IMG/VR virus record: IMGVR_UViG_3300030106_005081
Span: 1-32,629 of that record
Strand: one strand, 5' to 3'
DNA length: 32,629 bases
Source of the DNA: a virus
Under the pieces are notes generated by a model. That model searched no databases. It had not been told where the DNA came from and was given only the letters and a program-made list of their open reading frames with translations. A program made the position numbers and the translations under genes. The stretch's first letter is position 1. Every line of letters starts with the position of its first letter. Positions 15,927 through 24,241 of the stretch are shown here, in pieces.

Positions 15927-16730
15927 TTAACTAAACGCTCTGTATACTCCCGCTAAAGTTGCTCCAGCTCCTAGTGCTGTTTGTAATGGTGAAGGCGAAG
16001 GTGAAACTGAAGTTTGGAATTGTGCTGGATATCCAGATATTAATCCCATAACACCTTGACCTAATTGTTGAGCTAAGTTTAATGGTCGGTTCATTTGTTG
16101 TTGTAATAATTGTTGTTGAGCAGACAACTCAGCTTGCTGTTGTGCTTGTTGCTGTGTGCCTAACGCGCTTAACGCTGAAATCTGTTGACCCACTAATGCA
16201 GGTGCAGTTTGTGCTAAGTTTAATTGATTAGCAAAATTTTGTTGTGCTAGTTGTTGTGCTTGACCAAAACCTTGTTGTAACAATTGAGATTGTAATGCTG
16301 CTCGGTTCCTGTCGCTTGCTGCTTGATATGAAGCTCTTTGAACACCTTCTCTACCACCACCAAATGCACCTTGACTAATAGCTTGTGCAGCGAGAGCTGG
16401 TATACCTTTTGCAGCTTGTACGTCAAACTCTTTTAATGTTGCATCAATTACATCTTGTTGAAAAGGAGACATAAATTGTTGATAAGCTTGTGGACCTGTC
16501 GTAGCTGCTGCTGTTTGCAAGAATGGTGCAAAAGATCCAAGGCCACCTGCTAGTGATTGTGCTTGTTGAGTTAATGCACCAGGTTTAGCTACAAATTGTG
16601 AACCAAGAATAGTGCTTAAATCTTTGTCTTTTAAATCTCCAATAGCACTTTGTAATTCTTGTAAATACGTTTGCCCTGCCGCTTCAATAAACGGTGCTGG
16701 TAATTGTTGTACTTGTTGAACTTCTGCCAT
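15927..16730 (-). CDS. Gln/Ala-rich virion protein, 267 aa
   Basis: This 267-residue protein is dominated by Gln, Ala and Leu, with runs such as QQAQQQAELSAQQQLLQQQM and a Gly/Ala-rich centre (ISQGAFGGGREGVQRASY). Long helices without Cys or catalytic patterns suggest a packed internal virion protein, comparable in place to T7 gp14, ending in a Pro/Ser tail. Its ATG overlaps the stop of the upstream gene as TAATG. The internal virion role is inferred from composition and from lying two genes before the 1432-residue protein. Confidence 0.75.
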   Translation of the reverse strand: MAEVQQVQQLPAPFIEAAGQTYLQELQSAIGDLKDKDLSTILGSQFVAKPGALTQQAQSLAGGLGSFAPFLQTAAATTGPQAYQQFMSPFQQDVIDATLKEFDVQAAKGIPALAAQAISQGAFGGGREGVQRASYQAASDRNRAALQSQLLQQGFGQAQQLAQQNFANQLNLAQTAPALVGQQISALSALGTQQQAQQQAELSAQQQLLQQQMNRPLNLAQQLGQGVMGLISGYPAQFQTSVSPSPSPLQTALGAGATLAGVYRAFS

Positions 16731-17767
16731 TATACTACCTTACTCTCTAGGCTTTTCATGAGATCATACATTCTCTGAGCGCCTTTATTAACACTACCAC
16801 CACCTGCAGCTCTAACTGCATCAGCGGTAAATACGAATTCGTTATTTGATAACATCGCTGGGATATCATCAGCTTTTTCTTTTACACCAACTGGCGGTAT
16901 AAATCCACCTGTTTCTCTAAGATCTAATTCTTTTACACCTTTTGAATTTTGTCTAACAGGTAGTCCTTCGATGCCACCTGCTTGCATAGCATTTTCGCTA
17001 GCTGTATCACCCATAGCTTTCATAACTCTACCACCTATGGCAAAAGATCCTTGTGCGCCTTGAGCATTAGCAACCATTGCATCTATTCTAATATCATAAT
17101 CAGAGTTAGACTCATTTGATCCTTGTGGATTTAATCTTTGAAACTGAACTTTTAATTGATCTTTTACAGCTTGAGTTCTTTCTATAAAATCTTGATCACT
17201 TTCACCTTCTTCTCTTTCTAAACTAGATAATAAACCTGTTATGACTCCACCAGCTCCACCTACTTTTAGTGCATCCATAACAGCACCACTTCCTGTTTTA
17301 TCACCGGATAAATTTAAAAAACCTAAAGGATTACCAAATGTTTTAACACTTCCTTTTAAACCACCTATACCAAAAAAAGGTGCATTACCAGCTAACATAG
17401 GTGCAAAGTTTAAAGCAGCTGCAGCCAATAAAGGATTTTTCTTAACACCTTTTACTACACCTTTAACAGCTTTCTTAACTGATTTAACAAGACTACCTAA
17501 ACCATAATTTACTCTACCACCCATGGCATAATCATCGATAGGGCCTTTATCCATAGCCTCACGATATGCATCTTCATCCATGGCTAATTTACCAGCGGTA
17601 TCATAATCATAGCCGAGATCTAATAAATCTTCCATTCTTTTGATAACATAGTCAGGGCCTGCCATTTTCATGGGTTTTTCTTCTTTAGGTCTTAAATCAC
17701 CTTTAAGAATAATATTAGGTGCTCCTGCTGTAAAATCTTTTGCTTGTCTAGTATTTGTTATTGCCAT
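16730..17767 (-). CDS. Virion-associated protein with GGGSVNKGAQRMYDLMKSLE tail motif, 345 aa
   Basis: A 345-residue protein in three parts. The N-terminal part contains LDLGYDYDTAGKLAMDE (residues 49-65), a motif shared with the 1432-residue protein. A basic and hydrophobic middle follows (VKSVKKAVKGVVKGVKKNP, then LLAAAALNFAPMLAG), which could be membrane-active. The C-terminal part has MLSNNEFVFTADAVRAAGGG followed by an NKGAQRMYDLMKSLE helix. I recall the C-terminal pattern as frequent in marine phage virion proteins. No Shine-Dalgarno is visible. The 56-nt gap upstream has a weak promoter-like pair (TATAAA at 17791-17786 with a poor -35), so it may open a transcription unit for the internal virion genes. 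Confidence 0.78.
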   Translation of the reverse strand: MAITNTRQAKDFTAGAPNIILKGDLRPKEEKPMKMAGPDYVIKRMEDLLDLGYDYDTAGKLAMDEDAYREAMDKGPIDDYAMGGRVNYGLGSLVKSVKKAVKGVVKGVKKNPLLAAAALNFAPMLAGNAPFFGIGGLKGSVKTFGNPLGFLNLSGDKTGSGAVMDALKVGGAGGVITGLLSSLEREEGESDQDFIERTQAVKDQLKVQFQRLNPQGSNESNSDYDIRIDAMVANAQGAQGSFAIGGRVMKAMGDTASENAMQAGGIEGLPVRQNSKGVKELDLRETGGFIPPVGVKEKADDIPAMLSNNEFVFTADAVRAAGGGSVNKGAQRMYDLMKSLESKVV

Positions 17768-17823
17768 AATTTTGTCTAAATTTAGTTTATAGGGCAGGCG
17801 TACTAATCCTGAAGTATCACACT

Positions 17824-18708
17824 TTATTTGATTTTTTTACTATCGTCAACCTGTTTTAAGTTGTCAAAGAACCTACCACAGAACTGATGTTCGCCAACAT
17901 GGGTTATATAATCCATGATATATAGATATACTTTACCACCCATATCGCCCCATCTTTGGCAAAAACCAAAATCTTCACCAAAATAACGTTTAGTTTCTGT
18001 GTCGTGAATAGTGTCAAAAAAGTTATAAAAGTTTGGTTTCTTAACCTCTTTACCATTAATATTAGTAGGTTGAAATATTTCTAACTCAGGGTAATGTTTA
18101 ATCATCTTTTCTAATACTTCTCTTTTAATTAACATACAGCCTGTAGGAGCGTGGGTTGCCTCTACAATACCTAATTTAGATTCAATGTGATTTTGATCTT
18201 CTAGTTTAATTGGAAACGTATATCCAGGTCTTTTAAGTTGATCTGGATTTTGAGCTTTATCTTTTTCTTGAAATATTTTATCCCAATCTAATGATTTCAT
18301 TGGATAAGGACATGCTATAACATCTTTGTTAGCTTTTAACATAGTTTCAATAGTTTGAAAATTAAAGTCAATATCAGAGTCAATAAACAATAAATGTGTA
18401 TAACCATCTTCATGATTTAACATTTCAGCCACACATAAATTTCTACCCTGTGTAACCAAAGACGATTTCATTAAAGTAAAACTAACTAATATTTTTCTCA
18501 TTAAACAATCTTGTTGAAACTTTAATAATGCTTGTGTGTAATGAATAGAACACTCACTATGCACAGGAGTGCATACCATTATTTTCCATGGTGATTTAGA
18601 TTCTGGTTTAGGATCCGATAAATCTATAACTTCAGCTTTAGTAGTAGATTGCTGAATAGTTTGATAAGTGTCTTCGTTGAACCAGATAGGTTTATTTGGA
18701 TTTTGCAC
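17824..18708 (-). CDS. Glycosyltransferase, GT-A fold (tail-side copy)
   Basis: The 294-residue protein has an extra N-terminal 40 residues, then WKIMVCTPVHSECS, QGRNLCVAEML, the DxD motif D110-S-D112 (LFIDSDIDF), APTGCMLIKREVLE, and YFGEDFGFCQRWGDMGG near the C-terminus. This series matches the enzyme at 4875-5576 block for block. The start is a GTG with AAGGAG 6 nt upstream, and it overlaps the preceding GT4-type enzyme by 17 bases. The pair probably acts on the same glycan or on a phage or host surface component. The acceptor and sugar are not readable from the sequence. Confidence 0.85.
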   Translation of the reverse strand: MQNPNKPIWFNEDTYQTIQQSTTKAEVIDLSDPKPESKSPWKIMVCTPVHSECSIHYTQALLKFQQDCLMRKILVSFTLMKSSLVTQGRNLCVAEMLNHEDGYTHLLFIDSDIDFNFQTIETMLKANKDVIACPYPMKSLDWDKIFQEKDKAQNPDQLKRPGYTFPIKLEDQNHIESKLGIVEATHAPTGCMLIKREVLEKMIKHYPELEIFQPTNINGKEVKKPNFYNFFDTIHDTETKRYFGEDFGFCQRWGDMGGKVYLYIMDYITHVGEHQFCGRFFDNLKQVDDSKKIK

Positions 18709-19639
18709 TAATTACTCCTTTTAAAAATGTAGTCCACTGCATAGCTATTTTATTCCAATTGTAATAAATATGCGTGTATCTAGATTGTGAATCTAAATGA
18801 TCATGTATTTGTTTTTGGTCTAATGTATGTGAGGCTTGTTCTATACCAAAGCCAAACTTTTGTGCTAACGCTCTATGATTAGAATCATATGGCACGTACA
18901 TTGGAAACTCTGCTCCGGTTTCATACAAAGCACCTAAGTCATCGACAATACAATATAAACCTGCTGCCATGCATTCAAGCAAAGATATACAAGATGTTTC
19001 TTCAAAGATACTAGGGTAAACATACATATGATAATTTTTTAAATTATCTTTTATGTACTGATTAGATTTATAACCAATGTAATTTACATTAGGTAATTTT
19101 TTAGCTTGTTCATAAAGTTCTCTGTACTCATGATCATTTTGATCATAAAATTGTTTACCATAAACTTCTGTAGATGAATATACATCTAAAGTAACTAAAG
19201 GATTTTTTACTAATTGCATTGCACCTAATAACACAGACAAACCACGCCAAGGTGTATTTTGGTGTATTATTTTTATAGGTTGACCTTTTTGATATGGTTT
19301 AGCTTGTTCTATTTTATCAATACCATTTTTAATAACCACAGATCTATTTGTGGGTATGTTAAAATGATATCTAAATTTTTCATATGTCCAATGTGAATTA
19401 AAAACATACCAGTCATATTTATTATGATTGGCTGGATTACTAAACCAGGGAGCTAGATTAGGTTGATCGTAAGAATTTTTTTGCCAAAGTATATTTGGTT
19501 TGTTTGGATGCAAAGGTATTTTTTCTGGAACTGAGGTACAAATTTCAACTTGATCTAATAATGCATTATCAACGTGTTTTCTTAAATAATCAAATTGTAA
19601 TTCTGTTCCTCCTTTAGGGTCTTGATTTCTTATTTTCAT
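18692..19639 (-). CDS. Glycosyltransferase, GT4-type (GT-B fold)
   Basis: The 315-residue enzyme has the donor-binding half of GT-B glycosyltransferases: VVIKNGID, IIHQNTPWRGLSVLL, YVYPSIFEETSCISLLECMA with the E-x7-E pair (EETSCISLLE), then AAGLYCIVDDLGALYETG. The N-terminal domain is short and starts directly with KGGTELQFDYL, the GG-x-E acceptor-side loop, so the first beta strand seen in full-length GT4 enzymes is largely missing. AAAGGA lies 6 nt before the ATG. It overlaps both neighbours, the UPF0489-like gene upstream and the GT-A enzyme downstream, forming one cargo block inside the structural operon. Confidence 0.88.
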   Translation of the reverse strand: MKIRNQDPKGGTELQFDYLRKHVDNALLDQVEICTSVPEKIPLHPNKPNILWQKNSYDQPNLAPWFSNPANHNKYDWYVFNSHWTYEKFRYHFNIPTNRSVVIKNGIDKIEQAKPYQKGQPIKIIHQNTPWRGLSVLLGAMQLVKNPLVTLDVYSSTEVYGKQFYDQNDHEYRELYEQAKKLPNVNYIGYKSNQYIKDNLKNYHMYVYPSIFEETSCISLLECMAAGLYCIVDDLGALYETGAEFPMYVPYDSNHRALAQKFGFGIEQASHTLDQKQIHDHLDSQSRYTHIYYNWNKIAMQWTTFLKGVISAKSK

Positions 19640-20126
19640 TTACGATCCTTTCTAATATTTTAAATGCAATAATCGCCTCTGCAGCTAATGCATAATCAGG
19701 ACTACAACATATAAAAATTTTGTCAAATTTTTTATTTTTTATATAACTTAAATTATGATCAAAGTAATAAGATTTTAAATTGTCTAAACGATTAATTAAT
19801 ACATGGTGTGAATTTGGATTATTAATCCAAAGATAATTTATCTTTTTTTTAAAAACATTGGACAAATGAAATAACCAATTACCTTCATTTAATTTATTAT
19901 CTAACTCATTTTTATAACTAAAGTCGTGATGATGATCTATGTTAATTAAATTGTATTCATCATATCCGTGTTCAAACATTGGATACATGGTATCATGAAC
20001 TAATGAAGTAACTACATTATCATGAGTATATAATAAAGGTATTACAAAATTTAATAATTCTTCTTGTTGTTTTAAAGAAATTATCCAATCACAATCTACT
20101 GATAATATATCAAGTTTTTTTGTCAT
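19614..20126 (-). CDS. UPF0489/arginase-like protein, 170 aa
   Basis: Key segments are ILSVDCDWIISL (D11-x-D13), NLINIDHHHDFSY with D64-x-H66-x-D68, EGNWLFHL, and IFICCSPDY near residue 140. The D-x-H-x-D triad and the separate D-x-D pair are the two metal-binding motifs of the ureohydrolase/arginase fold, and the GNW segment is as in UPF0489 proteins. Established knowledge: some UPF0489 members are peptide arginases that turn Arg into ornithine in ribosomal peptides. The assignment rests on short motifs, so the exact family is moderately certain and the substrate unknown. It sits between a His-rich small protein and the glycosyltransferases, overlapping both. Confidence 0.65.
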   Translation of the reverse strand: MTKKLDILSVDCDWIISLKQQEELLNFVIPLLYTHDNVVTSLVHDTMYPMFEHGYDEYNLINIDHHHDFSYKNELDNKLNEGNWLFHLSNVFKKKINYLWINNPNSHHVLINRLDNLKSYYFDHNLSYIKNKKFDKIFICCSPDYALAAEAIIAFKILERIVNENKKSRP

Positions 20127-20370
20127 TATTTTGATTTAATACTTTCTGAAATATTTCTAAACCTTTGTTAGTAATTTGAACGACAACGTCTTGCACTATA
20201 TCAGGTCCTTCTTTCTTCTCTTTATATGTTTCACCAGTTTTTGTATTTCTATATGTTGTTATAGTTGTACACTCTATTCTTGGTAACTCGTCATGAGTGT
20301 GTGGAATGTCTCCACCTTCATGAGAATGAGTAACACCATTTTCATGTGTGTGTTTTATTTTTTTATCCAT
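20110..20370 (-). CDS. Small His-rich protein with three HxH motifs
   Basis: The 86-residue protein begins MDKKIKHTHENGVTHSHEGG and continues DIPHTHDE, giving three HxH units spaced 8-9 residues apart. A mixed charged domain follows with VVVQITNKGLEIFQKVL at the end. HxH motifs bind Fe or Zn in phage fibre and spike tips, which are trimeric, so three units per chain could hold several ions; a metal-carrier role is an alternative. I start at the second ATG (20370) because AAGGA is 6 nt upstream of it but directly abuts the first ATG (20376). The 3' end overlaps the arginase-like gene by 17 bases. Confidence 0.75.
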   Translation of the reverse strand: MDKKIKHTHENGVTHSHEGGDIPHTHDELPRIECTTITTYRNTKTGETYKEKKEGPDIVQDVVVQITNKGLEIFQKVLNQNNDKKT

Positions 20371-20713
20371 TTTCATTCCTTCTGTCTATTAAAGCATAAT
20401 TTATTAGGCCTTGTATTTTATTACTGCCTGTAGCTGCTTGTATGGTTATAGCATCGCCTGCCTCTAAATTCAACCCTTGAGGTGAGGCGTTTACTTGAGA
20501 TTTAGCAGCTATCTCGTCTCTAAAAAATTCATATTCAGTGCTTGAATCTGATGAGTCTACAAAATTCATGTTTACTAAAATACCTGATGAGGCATCGTTG
20601 TTTGCACAATAAATACTTTTAACTATAATTGTTCCATCTGTAGGACAAGTAAGTATGGTATCCTTGCTCGTACCCGATTGTTTAAAACCTTGATTTTTAT
20701 AAAATATACTCAC
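20363..20713 (-). CDS. Small beta-rich structural protein, 116 aa
   Basis: The 116-residue protein reads as a compact beta-sandwich: TILTCPTDGTIIVKSIYCAN, GILVNMNFVDSS, YEFFRDEIAAKS, LNLEAGDAITIQAATG, LINYALID. Proteins of this shape are common small head or tail decoration proteins. The start is a GTG overlapping the TGA of the preceding 54-residue gene (GTGA) with no Shine-Dalgarno, so translation is coupled. Placement after the gp10-like and 275-residue tail genes favours a tail or fibre-associated role. Function is inferred. Confidence 0.72.
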   Translation of the reverse strand: MSIFYKNQGFKQSGTSKDTILTCPTDGTIIVKSIYCANNDASSGILVNMNFVDSSDSSTEYEFFRDEIAAKSQVNASPQGLNLEAGDAITIQAATGSNKIQGLINYALIDRRNENG

Positions 20714-20874
20714 GATAAAAAGTAATTAAAAGCGTCTTGTTCGTTTTTTAAATCTTGTTGAAAAGAAAAATTTAATTGATTTTGTAATGTAGTCATAGAC
20801 TCTAGTATCTGTCTTTGGTTCTCTACATCGTATTCTGGTTTTGGTTCGGGTATATAGTTTGTTACTTTAGCCAT
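20710..20874 (-). CDS. Small helical protein, 54 aa
   Basis: A 54-residue ORF beginning MAKVTNYIPEPKPEYDVENQ and continuing with a Gln/Asn-rich helix (RQILESMTTLQNQLNFSFQQ) to FNYFLS. The ATG is formed at the stop of the upstream gene (TAATG) and the TGA overlaps the next GTG start, so it fills the space between two genes exactly, which is good evidence that it is translated. No family recognised. A small connector or chaperone of neighbouring virion proteins is possible. Confidence 0.65.
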   Translation of the reverse strand: MAKVTNYIPEPKPEYDVENQRQILESMTTLQNQLNFSFQQDLKNEQDAFNYFLS

Positions 20875-21701
20875 TAATAACCTGCTCTTCCTCTACTTGT
20901 ACGCGGTGAAAACTGACCACTACCTACTGATGTGCCTGCATCATCTGCACGATCAGTGCTAAAACCACCTCTATCATTTGTAAAACCTTGGTCTCTAGCA
21001 CTTTTATAAACATCTGGCATAGCTTTCTGTGCTCTTTCAGCTTGTTTACGTTCTCTTCTTTTTTGAAGAAATTCCATTAAAGTTCTTGATCGACCAAAAT
21101 CAGATCCTTGTATTCTTTGATTTAAGCCAGATAATGATTCTAAACCACCTCTAATTAAATTAAAAGGTGTAGGAACTCCTTGTAAAAATTCAAATAGTTT
21201 AGCAATACCACTTTTAGTTTCTGTAGCTTTATCTACATCCTCTTCATCATCTGGTTCATTAGCAACACCAAAAGAAGTATCAAAACCTAATGACTTAGGT
21301 GCTTGACTCATGATGCCTAAATTAGGATAATACAAATCTTGAAACATAGTGGAAGCAGAAACAGGAGGAACTGGTGCTACAAAATTATTAGATGATGTGT
21401 CTGTATTTATAGGAGAAAAATAATTAATATCTTCTGCCATCTCAGCCATAGATCTAAATGGATATCGATTTGTTGTAATATTAGGCTTACCTGTAATAAC
21501 ATTAAAATCTGGTTCTGCACCAGCAGCAGGTGGGAAAAAGAAGTTTCCTATTTTTTGTAAGAAATTTGTTTTTTCTGGTTGTTGTTGAACAGCTGCTAGA
21601 TAATCTTCTGCTTGTTGTCTAATCTCAGGTGTATCGCTATTTAACATAGCTTGTAAGTTTTGGTCTGATATACCTATTCCGTAACTAATTGGTGTTGCCA
21701 T
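20874..21701 (-). CDS. Virion-associated protein of unknown function, 275 aa
   Basis: The 275-residue protein begins MATPISYGIGISDQNLQAML and contains the hydrophobic patch FLQKIGNFFFPPAAGAEP. A Pro/Ser-rich linker follows, then a helical part (IAKLFEFLQGVPTPFNLIRG), and the C-terminus is a basic, Gly/Arg/Ser-rich tail. No enzyme motif is visible. It starts at the stop of the gp10-like gene (TAATG) with GGAAGAAG before it, so production is tied to that tail protein. Disordered ends and position suggest a minor tail or ejection component. Confidence 0.72.
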   Translation of the reverse strand: MATPISYGIGISDQNLQAMLNSDTPEIRQQAEDYLAAVQQQPEKTNFLQKIGNFFFPPAAGAEPDFNVITGKPNITTNRYPFRSMAEMAEDINYFSPINTDTSSNNFVAPVPPVSASTMFQDLYYPNLGIMSQAPKSLGFDTSFGVANEPDDEEDVDKATETKSGIAKLFEFLQGVPTPFNLIRGGLESLSGLNQRIQGSDFGRSRTLMEFLQKRRERKQAERAQKAMPDVYKSARDQGFTNDRGGFSTDRADDAGTSVGSGQFSPRTSRGRAGY

Positions 21702-23665
21702 TATCTTCTTCCATCCGGTTGTGCGTCTAATCTTAATGTGCCGTATCTCCAGGTTTCACCTGTACCATCATTTTCTATTTTAATAGATACAAGTCTTCCT
21801 CGAGCTCGAGTGTCTACTTTATCAGTGGTTTTGGTAATTGTAAAGGGTCCAAGAGGTGAGCTAACTGCTACATCATCTGGATAAGAACTTACTAATAAAG
21901 TTACTTTTGCATTACCTTCTTGATATTTAAAGTCAGGTATAAAACGTCTTACAGCCATAAAAAATTCACCATCTCCTCTGTAATCTACAATACCTGTTGA
22001 TTGACCTAGAGCGCTACGTCTTGATGTTATATCCCAATCTCCTGATCTAATAAATGCAGGGATAGCTGTGGTTGCTGTGCTATTAACTTGATCTGTGCCT
22101 GTTTCATGTTCATAGTAAATACTAGCTCCATATTTATTTGTAATTCCTAATATGTCAGGAAATACAGGAGTGTCTGTGTCTCCATAATCTGTAGCGTAAG
22201 GATTATCAAATACACTTTGATCTTGATATGTTGTTCTATCTAACGATGATGTTGTCCAACAATTTTCTGAATAGTTGTAAGTAACACATCTGTCTATTTG
22301 TTCAGATCCATCTTTTGGATAAAACCAATTTACTTCAGTATATAAATTATTAGCCCCTGCAAAAATAACGTCACTTGAATTAAAGTTTAATCCTAAATTA
22401 TCTCCATCAGTAGTAAATACAAAATCTTCTACAAGTGATGGTAATGATTTAACCGTACCATCGAATGCAAAAAATCCACCCTGTGATCCCATCCAAAATA
22501 CAGCACCATTTACGAATGTGGCTGCATGTTGTCCAATACATCCACAATTAGTACCAACTTGTCTAACACTAAATGTAAATGGTGGTCCTACAAACTGAAT
22601 AACATATGCAGCAAGATCAGTTATAACAAACACGTAGTCTTTACCTTGTATGGCTGCCCTTATTTCATTTCCTGTATCTAATCTAAATGTACCGGCTGTA
22701 TTGGTTTCTGTTGGCGTGTATGTGTTTAAATCTTCTTGATTAGAAAATCTTACAAACATTGGATCTTGTGTAGATGGATCACCAATAGTTGTCTCTGTTC
22801 CAAAATGAAATAAGTGTCTGTCACGATCTGATACTAATGTAAATCTAGTGGCCGTAGGATTGTTACCAGTTGCAAAACCTGATGTGGTTAATGATGCTCT
22901 AATTGTTCTAGGGTTTGTTGCACCTGCATTCCATGTAAACGTTCTACCATCAAATATAGTTGCAACTAATACTTGACCAAAGTTATCAAGACTCCAGTTT
23001 CCTGGAGCTAGAATTACGTCACTAGTCGCTCTGGCAGTTCCCCATGTAGATGTATTCCAAGTTGATGTACTCCAACCATAACCTGTTGTTTGAGTGGTTG
23101 GCCCTACTTCAACATACGGATTTACGGTCACTGCTCCTGCAGCACTCATACCTGTGCCACCTTCATTTCTTGAAGCCTGAACGGTAAATTTATCTATGTC
23201 AGGGGTTGTTAATATTTCATAAGATTGCTGTAATTCTGCTGCTGTAAAATCAGATGCACCTGTAACCGTGACTCCAGAAAGAGTTACGTATCGTCCAACT
23301 GCTAATCCATGCGATCCTTTATTTATAGTTACAACATTAGATCCATTAGTAGTTGTTAAAGTGCCTCCAGTGATGGCTGTATCTAAAGGTGTAATGTCAT
23401 AAAAATCATTACCATAGTATAAAAATAAACCTTGCGATGTGCCTATGGCAGCATACTTCTCGCCAGCAAAACTTGAAAATGCAACTTGTGCCCTGGCTGC
23501 TCCCGGTAAAGTTTTATTAGCGGCGGTTAATTGTAACCACCCACCTATTTTTTCAGGCATACCATATCTAAATCTTACAAAATCGCCATCAGTCCATTGA
23601 CCTTCTGCCCCTGAATCTGTGTCTTGTTTATTGAATCCTGCCTTAAATTTTAATTTCTGTAGCAT
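21701..23665 (-). CDS. Tail/head-closure protein, P22 gp10-like
   Basis: The 654-residue protein opens with LKFKAGFNKQDTDSGAEGQW and then TDGDFVRFRYGMPEKIGGW (residues 25-43). This is the characteristic start of gp10-like packaged-DNA stabilisation and tail-hub proteins of podoviruses. The rest is beta-propeller-like with repeated strand pairs (SQGLFLYYGNDFYDI, GSQGGFFAFDGTVKSL, TNKYGASIYYEHE). In P22 this protein closes the portal channel and supports the tail needle and spikes. It has no good Shine-Dalgarno and follows a 45-nt gap with a hairpin after the oxygenase genes. Confidence 0.75.
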   Translation of the reverse strand: MLQKLKFKAGFNKQDTDSGAEGQWTDGDFVRFRYGMPEKIGGWLQLTAANKTLPGAARAQVAFSSFAGEKYAAIGTSQGLFLYYGNDFYDITPLDTAITGGTLTTTNGSNVVTINKGSHGLAVGRYVTLSGVTVTGASDFTAAELQQSYEILTTPDIDKFTVQASRNEGGTGMSAAGAVTVNPYVEVGPTTQTTGYGWSTSTWNTSTWGTARATSDVILAPGNWSLDNFGQVLVATIFDGRTFTWNAGATNPRTIRASLTTSGFATGNNPTATRFTLVSDRDRHLFHFGTETTIGDPSTQDPMFVRFSNQEDLNTYTPTETNTAGTFRLDTGNEIRAAIQGKDYVFVITDLAAYVIQFVGPPFTFSVRQVGTNCGCIGQHAATFVNGAVFWMGSQGGFFAFDGTVKSLPSLVEDFVFTTDGDNLGLNFNSSDVIFAGANNLYTEVNWFYPKDGSEQIDRCVTYNYSENCWTTSSLDRTTYQDQSVFDNPYATDYGDTDTPVFPDILGITNKYGASIYYEHETGTDQVNSTATTAIPAFIRSGDWDITSRRSALGQSTGIVDYRGDGEFFMAVRRFIPDFKYQEGNAKVTLLVSSYPDDVAVSSPLGPFTITKTTDKVDTRARGRLVSIKIENDGTGETWRYGTLRLDAQPDGRR

Positions 23666-23686
23666 ATAAAATCTTATATATCACTT

Positions 23687-23720
23687 ATCTCAATTATGGA
23701 AGAGAGATATTTATTGAGAT
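23687..23720 (-). other. 8-bp hairpin spanning the stop of oxygenase copy 1
   Basis: ATCTCAAT and ATTGAGAT form a perfect 8-bp stem with an 18-nt loop. The 5' arm on the minus strand includes the first bases of the TAA stop. There is no U-tract on the minus strand. It fills the 45-nt gap before the gp10-like gene and may mark the end of the oxygenase segment on the message. Confidence 0.35.
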
Positions 23721-24241
23721 TTTATAACATAATTAATTGATATTCGCCAGTAAGGTATTCTTTGATTAGGTCCTACACCCTCGTGTATTTCGTTACTTTT
23801 AAATATTAAAAACTTACCAGGTTCAAAATCTATTTTATTTTCTTCAACTTGCAAAGCCCCTCCCCATTCTTTTGACCATTGTGGAGTTAGAAAACCTAAG
23901 ATAGTTATTGCATCACTTTCATTTGAATCTACATGAAACTCAGTTAAAGAAGTTTCGTTTTTTGCACCTAGATGAATTCTTTGAATATGACGAGGTAATT
24001 CATAATTATATTTATTGTAAAAACTTATATTTATTCTTTCATATAAAGAAGTAAAATATCCATTCCAATATGGATTAAAGATATTTTCATTATCTTTTAC
24101 TACTAAACCAGGGAAGGTGCAAAAGTCTCCACCCGCAGATGATCTAGCTAAATTCCAGTCATTACAATTTATTAAACCTTTATATAAACTAAATAATTCT
24201 TTTTTTAATAAAATGTTGTCTACGTATTTAATTTTTGTCAT
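23711..24241 (-). CDS. Fe(II)/2-oxoglutarate oxygenase, copy 1
   Basis: The 176-residue protein has the double-stranded beta-helix signature: H103-x-D105 (EFHVDSNESDAITILGFLT), the turn EWGGALQVEE, PGKFLIFKSNEIHEGV with the distal H153, and R166 (YWRISINYV) to bind 2-oxoglutarate. The facial triad is complete, so it should be an active dioxygenase. Its substrate (protein side chain, nucleic acid or small molecule) cannot be read. It is the last of three minus-strand oxygenase-like genes and overlaps copy 2 by 14 bases. An 8-bp hairpin begins at its stop codon. Confidence 0.88.
   Translation of the reverse strand: MTKIKYVDNILLKKELFSLYKGLINCNDWNLARSSAGGDFCTFPGLVVKDNENIFNPYWNGYFTSLYERINISFYNKYNYELPRHIQRIHLGAKNETSLTEFHVDSNESDAITILGFLTPQWSKEWGGALQVEENKIDFEPGKFLIFKSNEIHEGVGPNQRIPYWRISINYVIKSQ

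Noticed and set aside
16050-16300. CAA/TTG-rich repeats that look like a DNA tandem repeat or CRISPR-like array.
   Set aside because: They encode the poly-Gln stretches of the 267-residue protein; units are irregular and in frame, with no spacers.
17768-17823. A weak promoter-like pair (TTCAGG, 16 nt, TATAAA) before the 345-residue gene.
   Set aside because: The -35 box matches only half the consensus, so it is mentioned with the gene but not listed as a feature.
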